Below, piece after piece: positions 46,003 to 56,712 of a DNA stretch of 64,000 nucleotides (the stretch's first letter is position 1; the number at the start of each line of letters is the position of its first letter). Position numbers and translations under genes: made by a program. The stretch covers positions 1,364,001 through 1,428,000 of the forward strand of contig NW_014040765.1 of assembly GCF_000143105.1 (NCBI RefSeq), in the 5' to 3' direction. Below the pieces are notes generated by a model. That model searched no databases. It was not told the DNA's origin and saw only the letters and a program-made list of their open reading frames with translations. The stretch is from Grosmannia clavigera kw1407. Its lineage: Eukaryota > Ascomycota > Sordariomycetes > Ophiostomatales > Ophiostomataceae.

Positions 46003-48341
46003 ACCAGAGAAACTAGCAGCCAGACGAGCTATTCTTCTTTGGGCGTAGCCATCCAGTCGAGCAAGGCCGGTGAAGCCGCCAGCAGAGTAGCGTCGTAGGA
46101 AGCGGCTGCTTGGACCACGAACCAAGTGCACTGCCGGCTACGGAGTACTCGCAAAAAGCCCGGTCCTCGTAAGATGCTTCATGTGCCTTACTGGCGAGCG
46201 GGGCTCTCTCGGCAAGGCCGTTTAGCGCAGAAAATAGACCCGGTAGCGGCTGTGTACTCACAGCGGAATAGTCCAGCGAGCTGGTACGCAGGGATGACAA
46301 GGTGATATTTCCAATTGTCGCCGGACGGGCTTCCGGCCGATCTACTCTGGTAGCTGGCCACGCTACGCACCAAAAGCACCCTGTGTTATGCATTCCGCAT
46401 GTCCTGAAATAGTGCGCGTATGCGTAGAGCTTATCTTGGGTTCCTCGTCTTCGGCGGAAGGCGCAGAAGCATTTCTGGACAGGACAAATTTCCGAATGGC
46501 CGAATGGGGATAATTTCTTGCTTTCAGCGCTCCTTTTCCCAGTGACACGCCAGTACTCGTACTCGTACGGGCTTGTCGGTAGCCAACAACATGCAAAAAA
46601 GTGCAAGTCCTGCTTACAAGCGTGGCCCAAGCAAGGGTTAATGCAGGTACTGGAAGGCCCAACCCAAACTTGCTGACGGGGCTGGACTTGTCCATCCTAC
46701 ATAGAACACCACATGCAGGGGCATGCAGGGGCAGAGATATCACCGCCGGCAAAAGCAAAGAGCCCATACGCTCCGTACTGTGTACGAGTACGTCGTACTG
46801 CAAGCTGAGAAAGTTCAGTCGATGCGGTGGCTAATCCAGGCACATCACGTTTTCTGACTCAAAAATATTGTTTGGTCGTCATCTCCTCGACATTCCATTG
46901 GCTCGCCGAGAATAGAACTGCTGGCAGACCCACCTCTTCCCGCCAGTATTTCCACATTTGGGCCATTCCAGTTCTAGCATCTTCTCTTCCTAAAAGTAAG
47001 AGTACGGTGTGCAGAGCCAGAGGCCGTCCGACTCTGCGATATCCACTTCTCATGGGTACCCAATTATCAGGCCATCAATGCTCGGAAACGCGGCAGCAAT
47101 GTACAGAGTATGAGTACTACTCGTATGTATGTGAATCATACAGTACAAGGCATCGTCCCGTTCTGCTATCTCATATGCACGTTGTCCCCACCAATAGGCG
47201 CTTGTGATTGATCTGCACAAGTGATATTCCCCTCAGGCAACGTTCTTACTACGACATTGCACAAGGGTTGGTCTTGTCAACCAAGCAACACAGGTTCGAT
47301 CCCACGCTTCCATGTGGTTGGTCCCTGTGCGTATATATTAATAGGTACCTCGTACAAAAGAAGGCCGATTTTGCCCACCGCTGTCGTGACAAAAGAGAAC
47401 ATGTCAAGTTTTCATGGGGTAAATGGGGGAATGCTCGCCTCGATCTCTCCTCAACCCCTGCAGCACCTTGGCCACGGGCTAACACCCACATCTCACGCAT
47501 AGCCCGCTCTTGTAGTCGACCCACCGTTCCCACTCCGCTTCTCGACACCGCACACGGCCGCTGACCTGATAGATGCAGCACGTCCATTCTGTCTCGCTTC
47601 GTACGAACCGCCTTCATGCGATGGAAGTGTCAGGATCTTATGATTGCCAGCTGCCTCTTCCGGACGTTTGCCCAACTGCAGACACGATTGTGGATGATAG
47701 TGTGCATCTTACTCGTATCTCGCGTCTTTGTAGGCTTGGCTCAGCTCTTCTTTCTTTTTCCTTCTGTTCCTGTGCTTTTTTCGACTTCTGCAAGGGGGAT
47801 CCGTCTCGTCTTGGTGCCTGCATCAAGCCTGCCAGGTGCTGGTGCCCGTCGGAATCGGCTTCCTCTAGCAGCCAGCACGCTTAGAGCCACCCCCGGTGAT
47901 CTGGCCGTAAGACGCAGAAGATACGACGTAGTACGCTGGCTCTACGAGTGAGATACAAGCGGCTGTCCTCCAGACTCGCCCGAGATTCAGCACGGAGTAC
48001 CCGTAGCCTGCAGCTCGTACTCGTTGGAAGGGCTAAAACGGTGTCCATTTTACTTGAGTAATTATCGTATTCCACTTTTCTCCGCCGCTGTCCACCGGGA
48101 AGTTACGACGGAAGGTATCCTACTATAGCCACTCCGTACTCCACAGGCACAGTGTCTATCCATCAGGATCGATATCTGGATCTTTACGAGCAGAGTGGAG
48201 GCCAGGTCAGCTAGACCTACACTAGACAGAAGAGTTTTCGGGCGAGTAAACGTTACCAACCGGCAGGATACGAAGCGTGGAGTCGACAGTCAAGACAAGA
48301 ATGTCATTTCCAACATGCAACTGCTTACTTCGTATGCAATA

Positions 48342-48355
48342 GGGGGGGGGGGGGG
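48342..48355 (+). repeat. poly-G run (14 G)
   Basis: A homopolymer of 14 G about 280 bp upstream of the cell-wall protein gene. Its length is liable to sequencing error. Confidence 0.8.
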
Positions 48356-48630
48356 TTGTCTTGGCATCGCTCTCTTGTGTCTCTTGCTAAGCCTAAGCTT
48401 TTAACCCTGTTGAAGCGACGTACTTACATGTATATAACTCACCACCCGTCCTTCCCATCTTTCTCTCAGTCGAACTTTCTTCCCACTCGACCTTATCACT
48501 CGTTTCTCTCCTCAGGCATTCACTCGCTCGTTCCGCCGTTCCGCCTCGTGGTTTTTTGTCCTTAACGCACAGTCAAACATCCAGCCCCAACCTTACTCCG
48601 TCTACCGACAGTAATATCACACTCGCAATT

Positions 48631-50121
48631 ATGAAGGCTGCATTCTCCGTCCTGGCTCTGGCCGCCTCTGCGCTGGCCAGCAACATGCCCCCTGTCCGCC
48701 GTGGCAACGTCTACAATGCCCACTATGCCCGCAACGTGACTGGCAGCAGCATCCCGGCTGTCGTCACCGAGACGGACGTCACCTACACCACCACCACCGT
48801 GTGCCCGCTGACGACGACGTCGCTCGTCTCTGGCGTCCCGACGGTGATCACCACGTATGTCTTGCCTGCTCCGTTTTGTCGTCTTGTGGCTGGCCTGCTA
48901 ACATTGCCACAGCGAGGTCACCTCAACCCTCACCATCACCAGCTGCAGCGGTGGCTGCACCAAGACCACGGCCCCGGTCGCTCCCGTGACTGAGACTGAC
49001 ACGGAGGTCACCTACACGACCACGACGGTGTGCCCTCTGACCTCCACCACCAGCGTCTCTGGCATCCCGACCGTGATCACGACGTATGTTTTTGAAATCA
49101 CTCCACATCTGTGCTCTATGCTAACATCGACAGCCTGACCACGTCGATCCTCACCATCACCAGCTGCAAGGGTGGCTGCACCAAGACCACTGCTCCGGTC
49201 ACCATTACCTCCGTGCCCGAGACCACTGCTCCGGTGGCCCCCGTCACTGAGACCGACACGGAGGTCACCTACACCACCACGACCGTCTGCCCGCTCACCA
49301 CCACGACCAGCGTCTCTGGCACGCCCGTCGTGCTCACGACCCTGACCACGTCCACCCTGACCATCACCAGCTGCAAGGGCGGTTGCACCAAGACCACGGC
49401 TCCGGCTGTTGTGCCTGGCACCACCACTGACGTCGCCCCTGGTACCACCACCGAGCTGACGACCTACTACACCACCGTGTGCCCCGTCACGTCGACCTAC
49501 GTGTCCAAGAACTCGACCTCGTACTCGACCTACACGACAACCAGCTCGGTCACCACCGTTGTCCCGGCCACCGTCTACCAGACCACGTAAGTTTGTGATG
49601 GAGCAGTCCTTCCTCGAGAGTCCTGTGGCTAACCAGAGTGCAGCTCCGTCTACGTCACGACATCTTGCCCCGTGGTCACTTACACCACCACGTCTGAGGG
49701 TGTTACTATCGTGTCGTCCTCGAGCACGACCGTGACTGTTCCGTGCACCACGACCTACTCCACCACGGTATGTCTTACCCACAGACGAGAACCGACAGTG
49801 TAGAATGTTTTCTAATAATAATAGGTCCCCGTCGTTGCTGTCAGCACCACTGCTGTCCCTGCCACCACCGCCCCGGTTGCTGGTGCCAGCGTGACGAGCG
49901 TTGTCCCGGTTGTCGTTCCTGGCACCACCACCGCCCCGGTTGTTGTTCCTGGCACCACTGCTGCTACCTCGGCCACCAAGGTCACCAAGGCCACCACCCC
50001 CGGCACCATCGTCACCACGATCCCTTCCTCTACTGGCATCGTCGTCACTGCTGGTGCTCAGCAGAACGTTCCGGCTGTCGCCGCCCTTGTCGGCATGGTC
50101 GGTCTTCTGGCCCTGTTCTAA
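48631..50121 (+). CDS. Thr/Ser-rich repeat cell-wall protein, predicted GPI-anchored
   Basis: Five exons: 48631-48854, 48913-49083, 49134-49586, 49644-49767 and 49825-50121, 422 aa. Signal peptide MKAAFSVLALAASALAS. The body is built from repeats of about 50-60 residues with the blocks EVTYTTTTVCPLT, SVSG(I/T)P, TLTITSC(K/S)GGCTKTTAP. Each repeat contributes paired cysteines, so intra-repeat disulphides are likely. The C terminus is Val/Thr-rich, ending GMVGLLALF, a hydrophobic tail typical of a GPI attachment signal. Dense Thr/Ser suggests heavy O-mannosylation. Role inferred: wall structure or adhesion. The first three introns interrupt the array in the same phase at a repeated Thr-Thr position, so exons broadly match repeat units. 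Expression of such genes is usually high; a pyrimidine-rich leader precedes the ATG. Confidence 0.87.
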
Positions 50122-50813
50122 ACTGGTCCGGAGCTTGGTGGTTTGCAATGTGTTCCCATGTTGTAACAGTCGCGGTACCGACTAGGTGTACTTTTACTCT
50201 TTGGCGATCTTCGTACAACCGCTTGGGTTAGCATTGCCCAACTGTCAAGTTGGTTGCCTATTTATTTGACTTTTTCTTCTTCTCAAGATATATGCGTTCG
50301 TCCTATTGCGACGAGTCGTTTAATGTCTCACTATTTATTTTGGGGATGATGTATATAATCGGCTGGGCAATATGGGAAGGGTCATTATTAGATTATGGAA
50401 ATGGGAGTTGCTTGGTCGGACAGGATCCTCCTGTAATACGAATTCGTCCATATTGGAAGCATATATGTGAGAATTACTTTTTGGTTTTCACAGCATTTAA
50501 AAGTCTCATCTAAGGCTGCTTATTGAGTCTAATAGGACTGTTGACATAGCACGTGATAATTATTGTTCTGTCTTAGTCAGCCGAACAGTGACGAAGCTTT
50601 CACACACTATCATTATATTTGAGACTCGTATATCTCTAAGCACCTGGGCAGGAAATTTGTGAAGATAGTAGAATAAAGAAGAGCCTGGCTTGATGGACAA
50701 GTTCCTCTGCCAATGCAATGCCGCATGAGTCTACACTTCCAATGCCTACATAGCTGGCTGGTAGCTGAGGTGAAACCGTCATATATACATATGAAATAGC
50801 AGGGACAGTCTTG
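50122..50813. other. convergent intergenic region
   Basis: AT-rich 3' flanks of the cell-wall protein gene and the acyltransferase gene. No gene is seen. Confidence 0.6.
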
Positions 50814-51887
50814 CTATGCTGCGGCTACCTTGATGCTGCTGGAGACGGCCTTTTCGGCCTTGACGGGTGCTGCCAGCGAAGCATCCTTTCTAGATAGGCT
50901 GCGAGCCTCGGCGGTGAGGGCAATGAGCTCGCGCAGCATCAGATCGCGGACTCGGGTGGTGAGGTCGGCGACGTCGTCGGCAGTGAGGCCAACCGTGGGG
51001 ATAGGGTCGAGAACTAGGAGTGTTAGTGGGTGGATAGAGGACAAGTGAAAGAGAGGAGATGGAGTAAGAAGAAGGAAAAGAAGGAAAAGAAAGAAAGTAA
51101 AGAAAAGAAAGAAAGACAGGAAGAAAGAAAGGAAGAAAAAAAACCCACCTTTGACCGGAATTCGGCCGGTGCGGAAGCGAAACTTGGCGGTCAAGTAGAT
51201 GTGGCTGTAGTTGGCCACGACGACGGGGACGATGGGCACGCCGGCCTGAACGGCGAGGTGGAAGGCGCCCTTCTTGAAGGGCAGCAGGGTTGGCTCGACG
51301 CTGTGCGAGCGCGTGCCTTCGGGGAAGATGTAGACGCTCTGGCGGCGGGAGCGGATGGCGTCGGCAGCGCCGCTCATGGCCTGGCGGGCATCCTGGCTGT
51401 TGGCGCGATCGATGAAGACGGTGCCGCTGAGGCGCATGAACCAGCCGAGAAAGGGGTACAGCCGCAGCTGGGCCTTGGCCGTGACGCTGCAGAAGCGCGG
51501 GAACATGCAGCCGAGCATGAGCACGTCCAGCGCCGACTGGTGGTTGCCCACAAATACGGCCGGCCGCGTCGTCAGGAGCACGTCGCGCGGGTCGTCCACC
51601 ACAAACGTGATGCCAGCCGCTGCTGCCATCACGTACTTGAACGCGCGTGCCGTCGCCCACTGCGCCGACTGCCACCGGTCGCCACCGGTCAGCCGCAGCA
51701 CCACTGACGTCGCGACCCCGTACAGCGCCACCAGAATCAGCGCCAGCCACGAGACCAGCACGCGCGCCGCAAACCCGGCCAGCTCGCTCGCCGTCGACAG
51801 CGCGTACAGCACCACTACCACGCCCACGTAGCGCGCGAGGAACCAGGCCACGGCTGCGGCGGCCCAGCCGAGCACGGCAGAGGCCAT
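50814..51887 (-). CDS. SLC1: 1-acyl-sn-glycerol-3-phosphate acyltransferase
   Basis: Two exons, 51887-51149 and 51013-50814, 312 aa. It transfers an acyl chain from acyl-CoA to lysophosphatidate, giving phosphatidate for phospholipid and triacylglycerol synthesis; ER and lipid-droplet membranes. N-terminal hydrophobic segments (WFLARYVGVVVVLYAL and VSWLALILVALYG) precede the catalytic HX4D box in GNHQSALDVLML. Then come FIDRAN and the substrate-binding FPEGTRS, and VPIVPVVVANY. The 135-nt intron is almost entirely pyrimidine on the coding strand and is joined as PVK-VLDPIPTVGL in phase. Length matches the family (yeast Slc1 303 aa). Confidence 0.95.
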   Translation of the reverse strand: MASAVLGWAAAAVAWFLARYVGVVVVLYALSTASELAGFAARVLVSWLALILVALYGVATSVVLRLTGGDRWQSAQWATARAFKYVMAAAAGITFVVDDPRDVLLTTRPAVFVGNHQSALDVLMLGCMFPRFCSVTAKAQLRLYPFLGWFMRLSGTVFIDRANSQDARQAMSGAADAIRSRRQSVYIFPEGTRSHSVEPTLLPFKKGAFHLAVQAGVPIVPVVVANYSHIYLTAKFRFRTGRIPVKGGFFFFLSFFLSFFLFFTFFLFLLFLLLTPSPLFHLSSIHPLTLLVLDPIPTVGLTADDVADLTTRVRDLMLRELIALTAEARSLSRKDASLAAPVKAEKAVSSSIKVAAA

Positions 51888-53086
51888 CGTATCGGACGAT
51901 GGACGACTAACGACAGACGAAAAAGAGGGGAACAGAGGTGTCTGTCCGGGTTGTGAGCCGTCGGTGAGTGGTCGGTGAAAAGACCGATCCAAGATCTTCT
52001 CTTTGGTCTCCTTTGGCTTGGTCTATCCTGGCTCGGTCTGTCTTGTCTTGTCCTGGCCTGTCGCCTTCCTTCTCTTCTCCGAGACGTATTGATCCCGTTG
52101 CCTTCGGCTTCTCCTCCCGGTGGGGCTCGACAACTGAGACGGACCCGAGCGCAATCAATCACGTCTGTAAGTCTGGGTTGTTTCGACGGCAGACGGCGCC
52201 ACGGCAGGACTGGCTATGTGCTGTCTGTTCTTGTGTGCGATGCGGTCCCGTGTGTTTGACCCTGGGTCTGGCTCGACTGCGCTGGCTGCCCTGGAATGCG
52301 GAAAAGACAGGTTGTCAGATCGTCGAGATCGGCTTACGCTCGTCATCCATTTTAGCATCGGAAATTCTGCATGTGGGGGAGGATTTAGGATGCTGAAGAG
52401 CGCATGTTCATTGGCCAGAATCCGTCGTCTGCGGTCCCTCCAAAGTCTCGTTTACATGCATACCGACCCGACTGTTGTTTACTGCATATTTCTTCGCCAG
52501 CCTTGCAAAGAGTATCGGAGGCGAGTCCGAGTACTTTATACGAGTGCCGGTCAGACGGACAGAGAATGGCCCTTCTCCCGTCGGTTGTCTACGTCTGCGT
52601 CATCAGACTGACGTGCTTCCACGCGTGCAGGTTTGCGCTCGGGTGAAAGCAGAGCCGACAGAGAGCTGTGGTCTAGGCCGCCTTGGCGAATGAGGAAGTC
52701 GCGCTATCGCCAAGCACAGTGTGCACACAGTACATGATATACTAAGCACTGCCACTGCTCCAATCATAGATAAACGAACGGAGTAGCATCGACGGCAAGC
52801 CCAAGACTCCTACACCGTGCTCTCGATACGTCCGTCCGCCTGTCTGCCCGCCGCCGCTGCGAATCTGGCATCGGTCCCGAAGATGCAACTGAAGACGAGA
52901 TAGATTATCCCGGGACCTGTCGAACGCTGCTGCTGGAAGACGCGAGCGAAGCAAGAAAAGGGGCGAGAAGCCCAAGACGAACGAGAGGTCGAACGAGGTC
53001 GAACAAGGAGAGGGGAGAGCGGCATAAGGGAGAAGGACAACGCAAAGGACAAGGAGAATCCGAGCGAGACAACAGCAACACACTCC
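51888..53086. other. divergent intergenic region, SLC1 / DENN gene
   Basis: 1.2 kb shared upstream region. It includes TGG(T/C)CT-rich short direct repeats around 52010-52060 (variants of TTGGTCTGTCCTGGC). No coding frame is supported. Confidence 0.5.
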
Positions 53087-55506
53087 ATGGCAGCGACTTC
53101 GCCCCGACTTGAGCAGCCGTCGCGGCCAGACGGCGCAGCAAACAACCTGCTGCTGGCCGACCGGCCGCCTATTGCGGCGCTCTTTCTGATTGAGTTTGAC
53201 GTCAAGGCCGGCTACACAATTGCGTGGAAGCAGGCGGCGCCGGGCCTGGAACTCGGCGGCGCTGTCGAGTACAAGAGCCTACCATCAGGTCTGCATGCCG
53301 TGGCTGAAGACCTGATCTACTTTGTGCACGAGGACGAGACGGGCAGCGGTGGCCATGGTGGTGACCTGACAGCTGGGCCGTCCGAGGGCGGCTATGCCGG
53401 ACTGAGCGCGTTTGTCAACCTGCCGACAGATGAGGCCGATGCCCGGTTTGCCCGCATGATTGCTGTTGGTGTGCTGGTGCCGCGCAGTTACGGTCGGTTG
53501 GGCCGGGCATGGCGTCACGCCGAGTCACTGATGGCGATGGCGAGGTAAGCAGACCGTGTTCCTGTGGTTTTTGTTTTCATTCTCGTTCCTCGGCTGACCG
53601 TTAGAAAACTGGCGGCCGACCACAACGAGACCCCCTTGCTGGAGGCTTACTGGCGAGACAACAGCGGCCCATCGCTGGGGCTGCCGTTCAGCGACTCACC
53701 GCTGAGCTCGCCCATGGCCACCAGCTTCGGCCGCAGTGGCAGCGGTGGCTTCAGAAACCGCCACGCGCGCAACCGGTCTGCCTCGGACGGCACAGCGCTC
53801 ATGCTGCCGCCTGGCCACCGCCTCTCGCCGCACCATCCTGCCTGGAGCCTCACGGCGCTGCTCGACACCTTTGGCCCGCTGGTCTTTCCCATCTACCGCG
53901 CCGCCCTACTGCGCAAGCGCATCCTCATCTCAACCCACGCCCCTGTGCGTGAGGTCAACAACTTTGGTAGGTGAAGTGGCTGATGCAGGCTGCCGTTACA
54001 GGCCGCTAACATTGCAGTGTACAACATCTCCGTTCTTGCCAACATCCCCATCTCCGTCTTCGATATTCTCGAGCCGGCTGCCATGCCACAGCAGCGCATC
54101 CGGCCACTCTTCACCATTGGCGTCAACGATATTCCCTTTCTCGTCGACGACGCCGCCGCCGTCAAGCGAGCCGCCCTCGCTGCCGTGCAGGGCGACCCAG
54201 TCGGGCCGTATGGCGGTCCTGGCTGGATTGCCTGCACCACCGACAGCATTCTGGCCATGAAGGGCGAGCTGTGGGACGTGCTGATCACCATGCCTCCGGC
54301 TCGCGCGACCGGTGTCACCGCTGCTGCCGGCGTGGCCGAGAAAATGGTGTGGCCAACTGTCGAAGGCGCGAATGGCGTGCCCATCAAGGCCACGCAGCGT
54401 GATCTGCGCCGCTTCCGTGCGCTGGCCACCGGCCTGTCGCGGTTAGCGAGCAGCAGCAGCAAGCAAGCAAGAGCAAGAGCAGCGGCAGCCGGCCGACAAC
54501 GGCTACTGGCCAGGATACGACGGACGCTGTCGGCGACGAGGCCGACGCCCAGCTCGTCGACGCGGCCGAGTCCATCGTCGAGCCCGTCACCTGGGCCGCC
54601 CTGGCCTACAACGGCTTCATGTGGTGGGCCAGCGCCGGCGAGCAGCACCGCGCCGAGGACGTCGAGGAGGCCATACAGGACGCCTCGCTGCTGGCGGACT
54701 TGGCGCTGCAGCCCAACGCACCGTCGCCGATGCACAGCCATCTCCACAGCCATCACCAGCAGCAGGCGTCTGTGGGAGCGGGCCGGAGCAGCGGCGCCAT
54801 GCACGACTCCGTGTCCTCGCTGACGGCGCGTCGAGCACCGCCGGATGCGGCCGGCGAAGACGGAGTCGAGGCTGAGCACGACGAGGACGAGGACGAGGAC
54901 GAAGACCGCGCGCGCATTGAGCTGGCTATCATCGCCTACTTCCACCGCCTGACGACGCAGATGTTGTCGGTCATGGCCGATATTGTCGAAAGCGGGTCCG
55001 AGGACGACGAGGACGACGGCCGGGATGCCGGTAGCCGCTACTACTACGACGACGAGGACGACGAGGATGACGAGGAGATGAACAGCAGCAGCAGCGACGG
55101 ACTATTGGGTGGCCGACGAGGCGGTGACGGCGACGGAGGTGGCGGTGGCGGCGTTGACGGCAGCGGCAGCGGCAGCCGTGCTGACATCGGTCTTCTCGGC
55201 ACCCGACGCAGCGGGCTGGCACCGCTGCCGCTGCGGCGTCGTGGAGGCGTGCAGAAACGAGACAGACGGCAGCTGCAACAACAGCAGCACCAGCACCATC
55301 CGATGCGGTCACGTGATCATCTGCACGCCGCCGACGGCACCACCAGCATCCGCATCAGCAGCGACGCGCGCGTGCGTATGGGCCTCGATGTTTGGAGTCC
55401 CGCCGACGTCGGCTTCGTGCGCGACGTCGCGCTGCAGTACTTTGGCCGGCGCGGCGTTCAGGTCGAGGGCAAGGGCATCGAGGTGTGTGGGCTCAAGATC
55501 TGCTGA
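53087..55506 (+). CDS. DENN-type DUF2347/DUF4484 protein (DENND11/LCHN-like), apparent frameshift
   Basis: Exons 53087-53544, 53605-53966 and 54018-55506. The opening ALFLIEFDVKAGYTIAWK, SLPSGLHAV and YAGLSAFVNLPTDEADARFA match the DUF2347 (LCHN) N-terminal longin-like part. VYNISVLANIPISVFDIL and the C-terminal LDVWSPADVGFVRDVALQYF / EVCGLKIC fit DUF4484. DENN proteins act as Rab regulators; for this family the target is not established. The frame that runs to IKATQRDLRRFRALATGLSRL must shift to reach EPVTWAALAYNGFMWWASAGE. The change falls in the Ser/Gln linker around 54440-54480, where no GT-AG intron fits, and one added base gives an intact 769-aa protein. The linker before the C-terminal domain is acidic and Gly-rich. 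Confidence 0.78.
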
Positions 55507-55990
55507 CTAACCGCCGGTTTCTCGCTGCTGGCCGTAGCTGTAGCGACGGCAGTGGCGGTTACCAAGAACGCCTAAAGTGGCTGGCTATGAGAGATTCTCT
55601 CTTTTTTTTTTCTGTTTCACGCGGGCAACCTAGGTCGAGATTCAAAGACAGTGTATCCGCTGGATGCCGAGCTGTGGCAGCTGTACGATTACTTATTTAC
55701 ACGTGGGATTTGGAGCGTGGCTGCAGGACAGGACAAATTAATAGCACAACAAGAAGTTTTGCGGAAGTAGGGAGGAGCTTTCAATCTCGTGATGGCACCT
55801 CACCATATGCCTCCATGACTGTTACTGTAAACTCCCATCTCCATCTGCGAGTATGGCTTTAGCACTCGATTACGACGCAACAAGTGCTGCACAACCAAAT
55901 CACGAAGCTTCAGCCAGACTTGATCGTAAGCAGACAACAGTCTTGTGCTTTGCATGGATTTCATTACTCTTCACAGCTAGCTGGGTCACC
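55507..55990. other. convergent intergenic region
   Basis: 3' flanks of the DENN-type gene and the Gly-rich gene; contains a T9-10 run. No gene is seen. Confidence 0.55.
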
Positions 55991-56712
55991 CTAGTAGTTG
56001 TCGCCGCCACCGCCGGAGCTGCCATAGCTGTTGTCATTGCCGCCACGACCACCACCGCTGCCGCCACGGCCGCCTGAGCTGCCGAAGCTGTCGTCGTTGC
56101 CGCTGCTTCCACCGAAGCCGCCGCTGCCGCCGGAACTGCCATAGCTGTCATTGCCGCTGCCGCCACCGCTGCCGCCACCGCGGCCGCCGCTGGAGCCATA
56201 ACTGTCGTTGCCGGACGAGCCACCGAAGCCGCCGGACGAGCCACCGGAGCTGCCATAGCTGTCGTTTCCGCTGCCACCACCGCGGCCGCCGCTGGAACCG
56301 AAGCTGTCGTTGCCGGACGAGCCACCAAAGCCGCCGCTGGAACCGCCAGAGCTGCCGTAGCTGTCATCGTTGCCGCCACGGCCACCGCCGCTGGAACCAC
56401 CGAAGCCACCGGACGAGCCGCCGGAGCTGCCATAGCTGTCGTTGCCGCTACCGCCACCGCGGCCGCCGCTGGAACCGAAGCTATCGTTGCCGGAACCGCC
56501 AGAGCTGCCATAGCTGTCGTCATTCTTTCCGCCACGGCCACCACCGCTGGAGCCGCCAAAGCCGCCGCTGTTGCCACCGGAGCTGCCGTAGCTATCGTCA
56601 TTGTTGCCACGGCCACCGCCACCAGAACCGTACTGTGAGGGATATGTCAGTAAGTTGTCCTGCCCCGAGGAGAAAACAGGACTGCACTCACGCTGTCGTC
56701 GTTGTAAGACAT
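55991..56712 (-). CDS. Gly/Ser/Tyr-rich repeat protein (DDSYGSSGG repeats)
   Basis: Two exons, 56712-56692 (21 nt, MSYNDDS) and 56632-55991, 220 aa. After YGSGGGG the protein consists of about a dozen units such as NDDSYGSSGG and NDSFGSSGGRGGG separated by GGFGGSSG. Only Gly, Ser, Asn, Asp, Tyr, Phe, Arg and Lys are used. There is no signal peptide, membrane segment or folded domain. Small fungal proteins starting MSYNDDSYG exist in many ascomycetes, but I know no established function. Low-complexity SYG/FG repeats resemble sequences that phase-separate or act as hydrophilin-type protectants, which is inference only. The real coding strand is identified by the intron, the ATG context and the stop TAG right after GGGGDNY. 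Confidence 0.75.

Larger units (their letters stand above)
44236..48630. other. 4.4-kb stretch without a recognisable gene
   Basis: Region between the divergently oriented PLC1 and cell-wall protein genes. It is dense in TACGGAGTA/TACTCCGTA (44929, 44985, 45006, 45322, 45881, 46139) and TACTCGTA (46554, 46560, 47118). It also has a 16-bp exact tandem duplication at 45971-46002 and a run of 14 G at 48342-48355. Open frames of up to 205 codons have no family resemblance. Confidence 0.5.

Noticed and set aside
47275..47315. GGTTCGATCCC resembling a tRNA B box
   Set aside because: The bases around it do not form a T arm, and no A box, anticodon arm or acceptor stem can be folded upstream.
55900..56622. 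240-codon minus-strand frame rich in Ala/Val/Thr across the Gly-rich gene
   Set aside because: An alternative frame of the DDSYGSSGG repeats; only the annotated frame has a good start, intron and stop.
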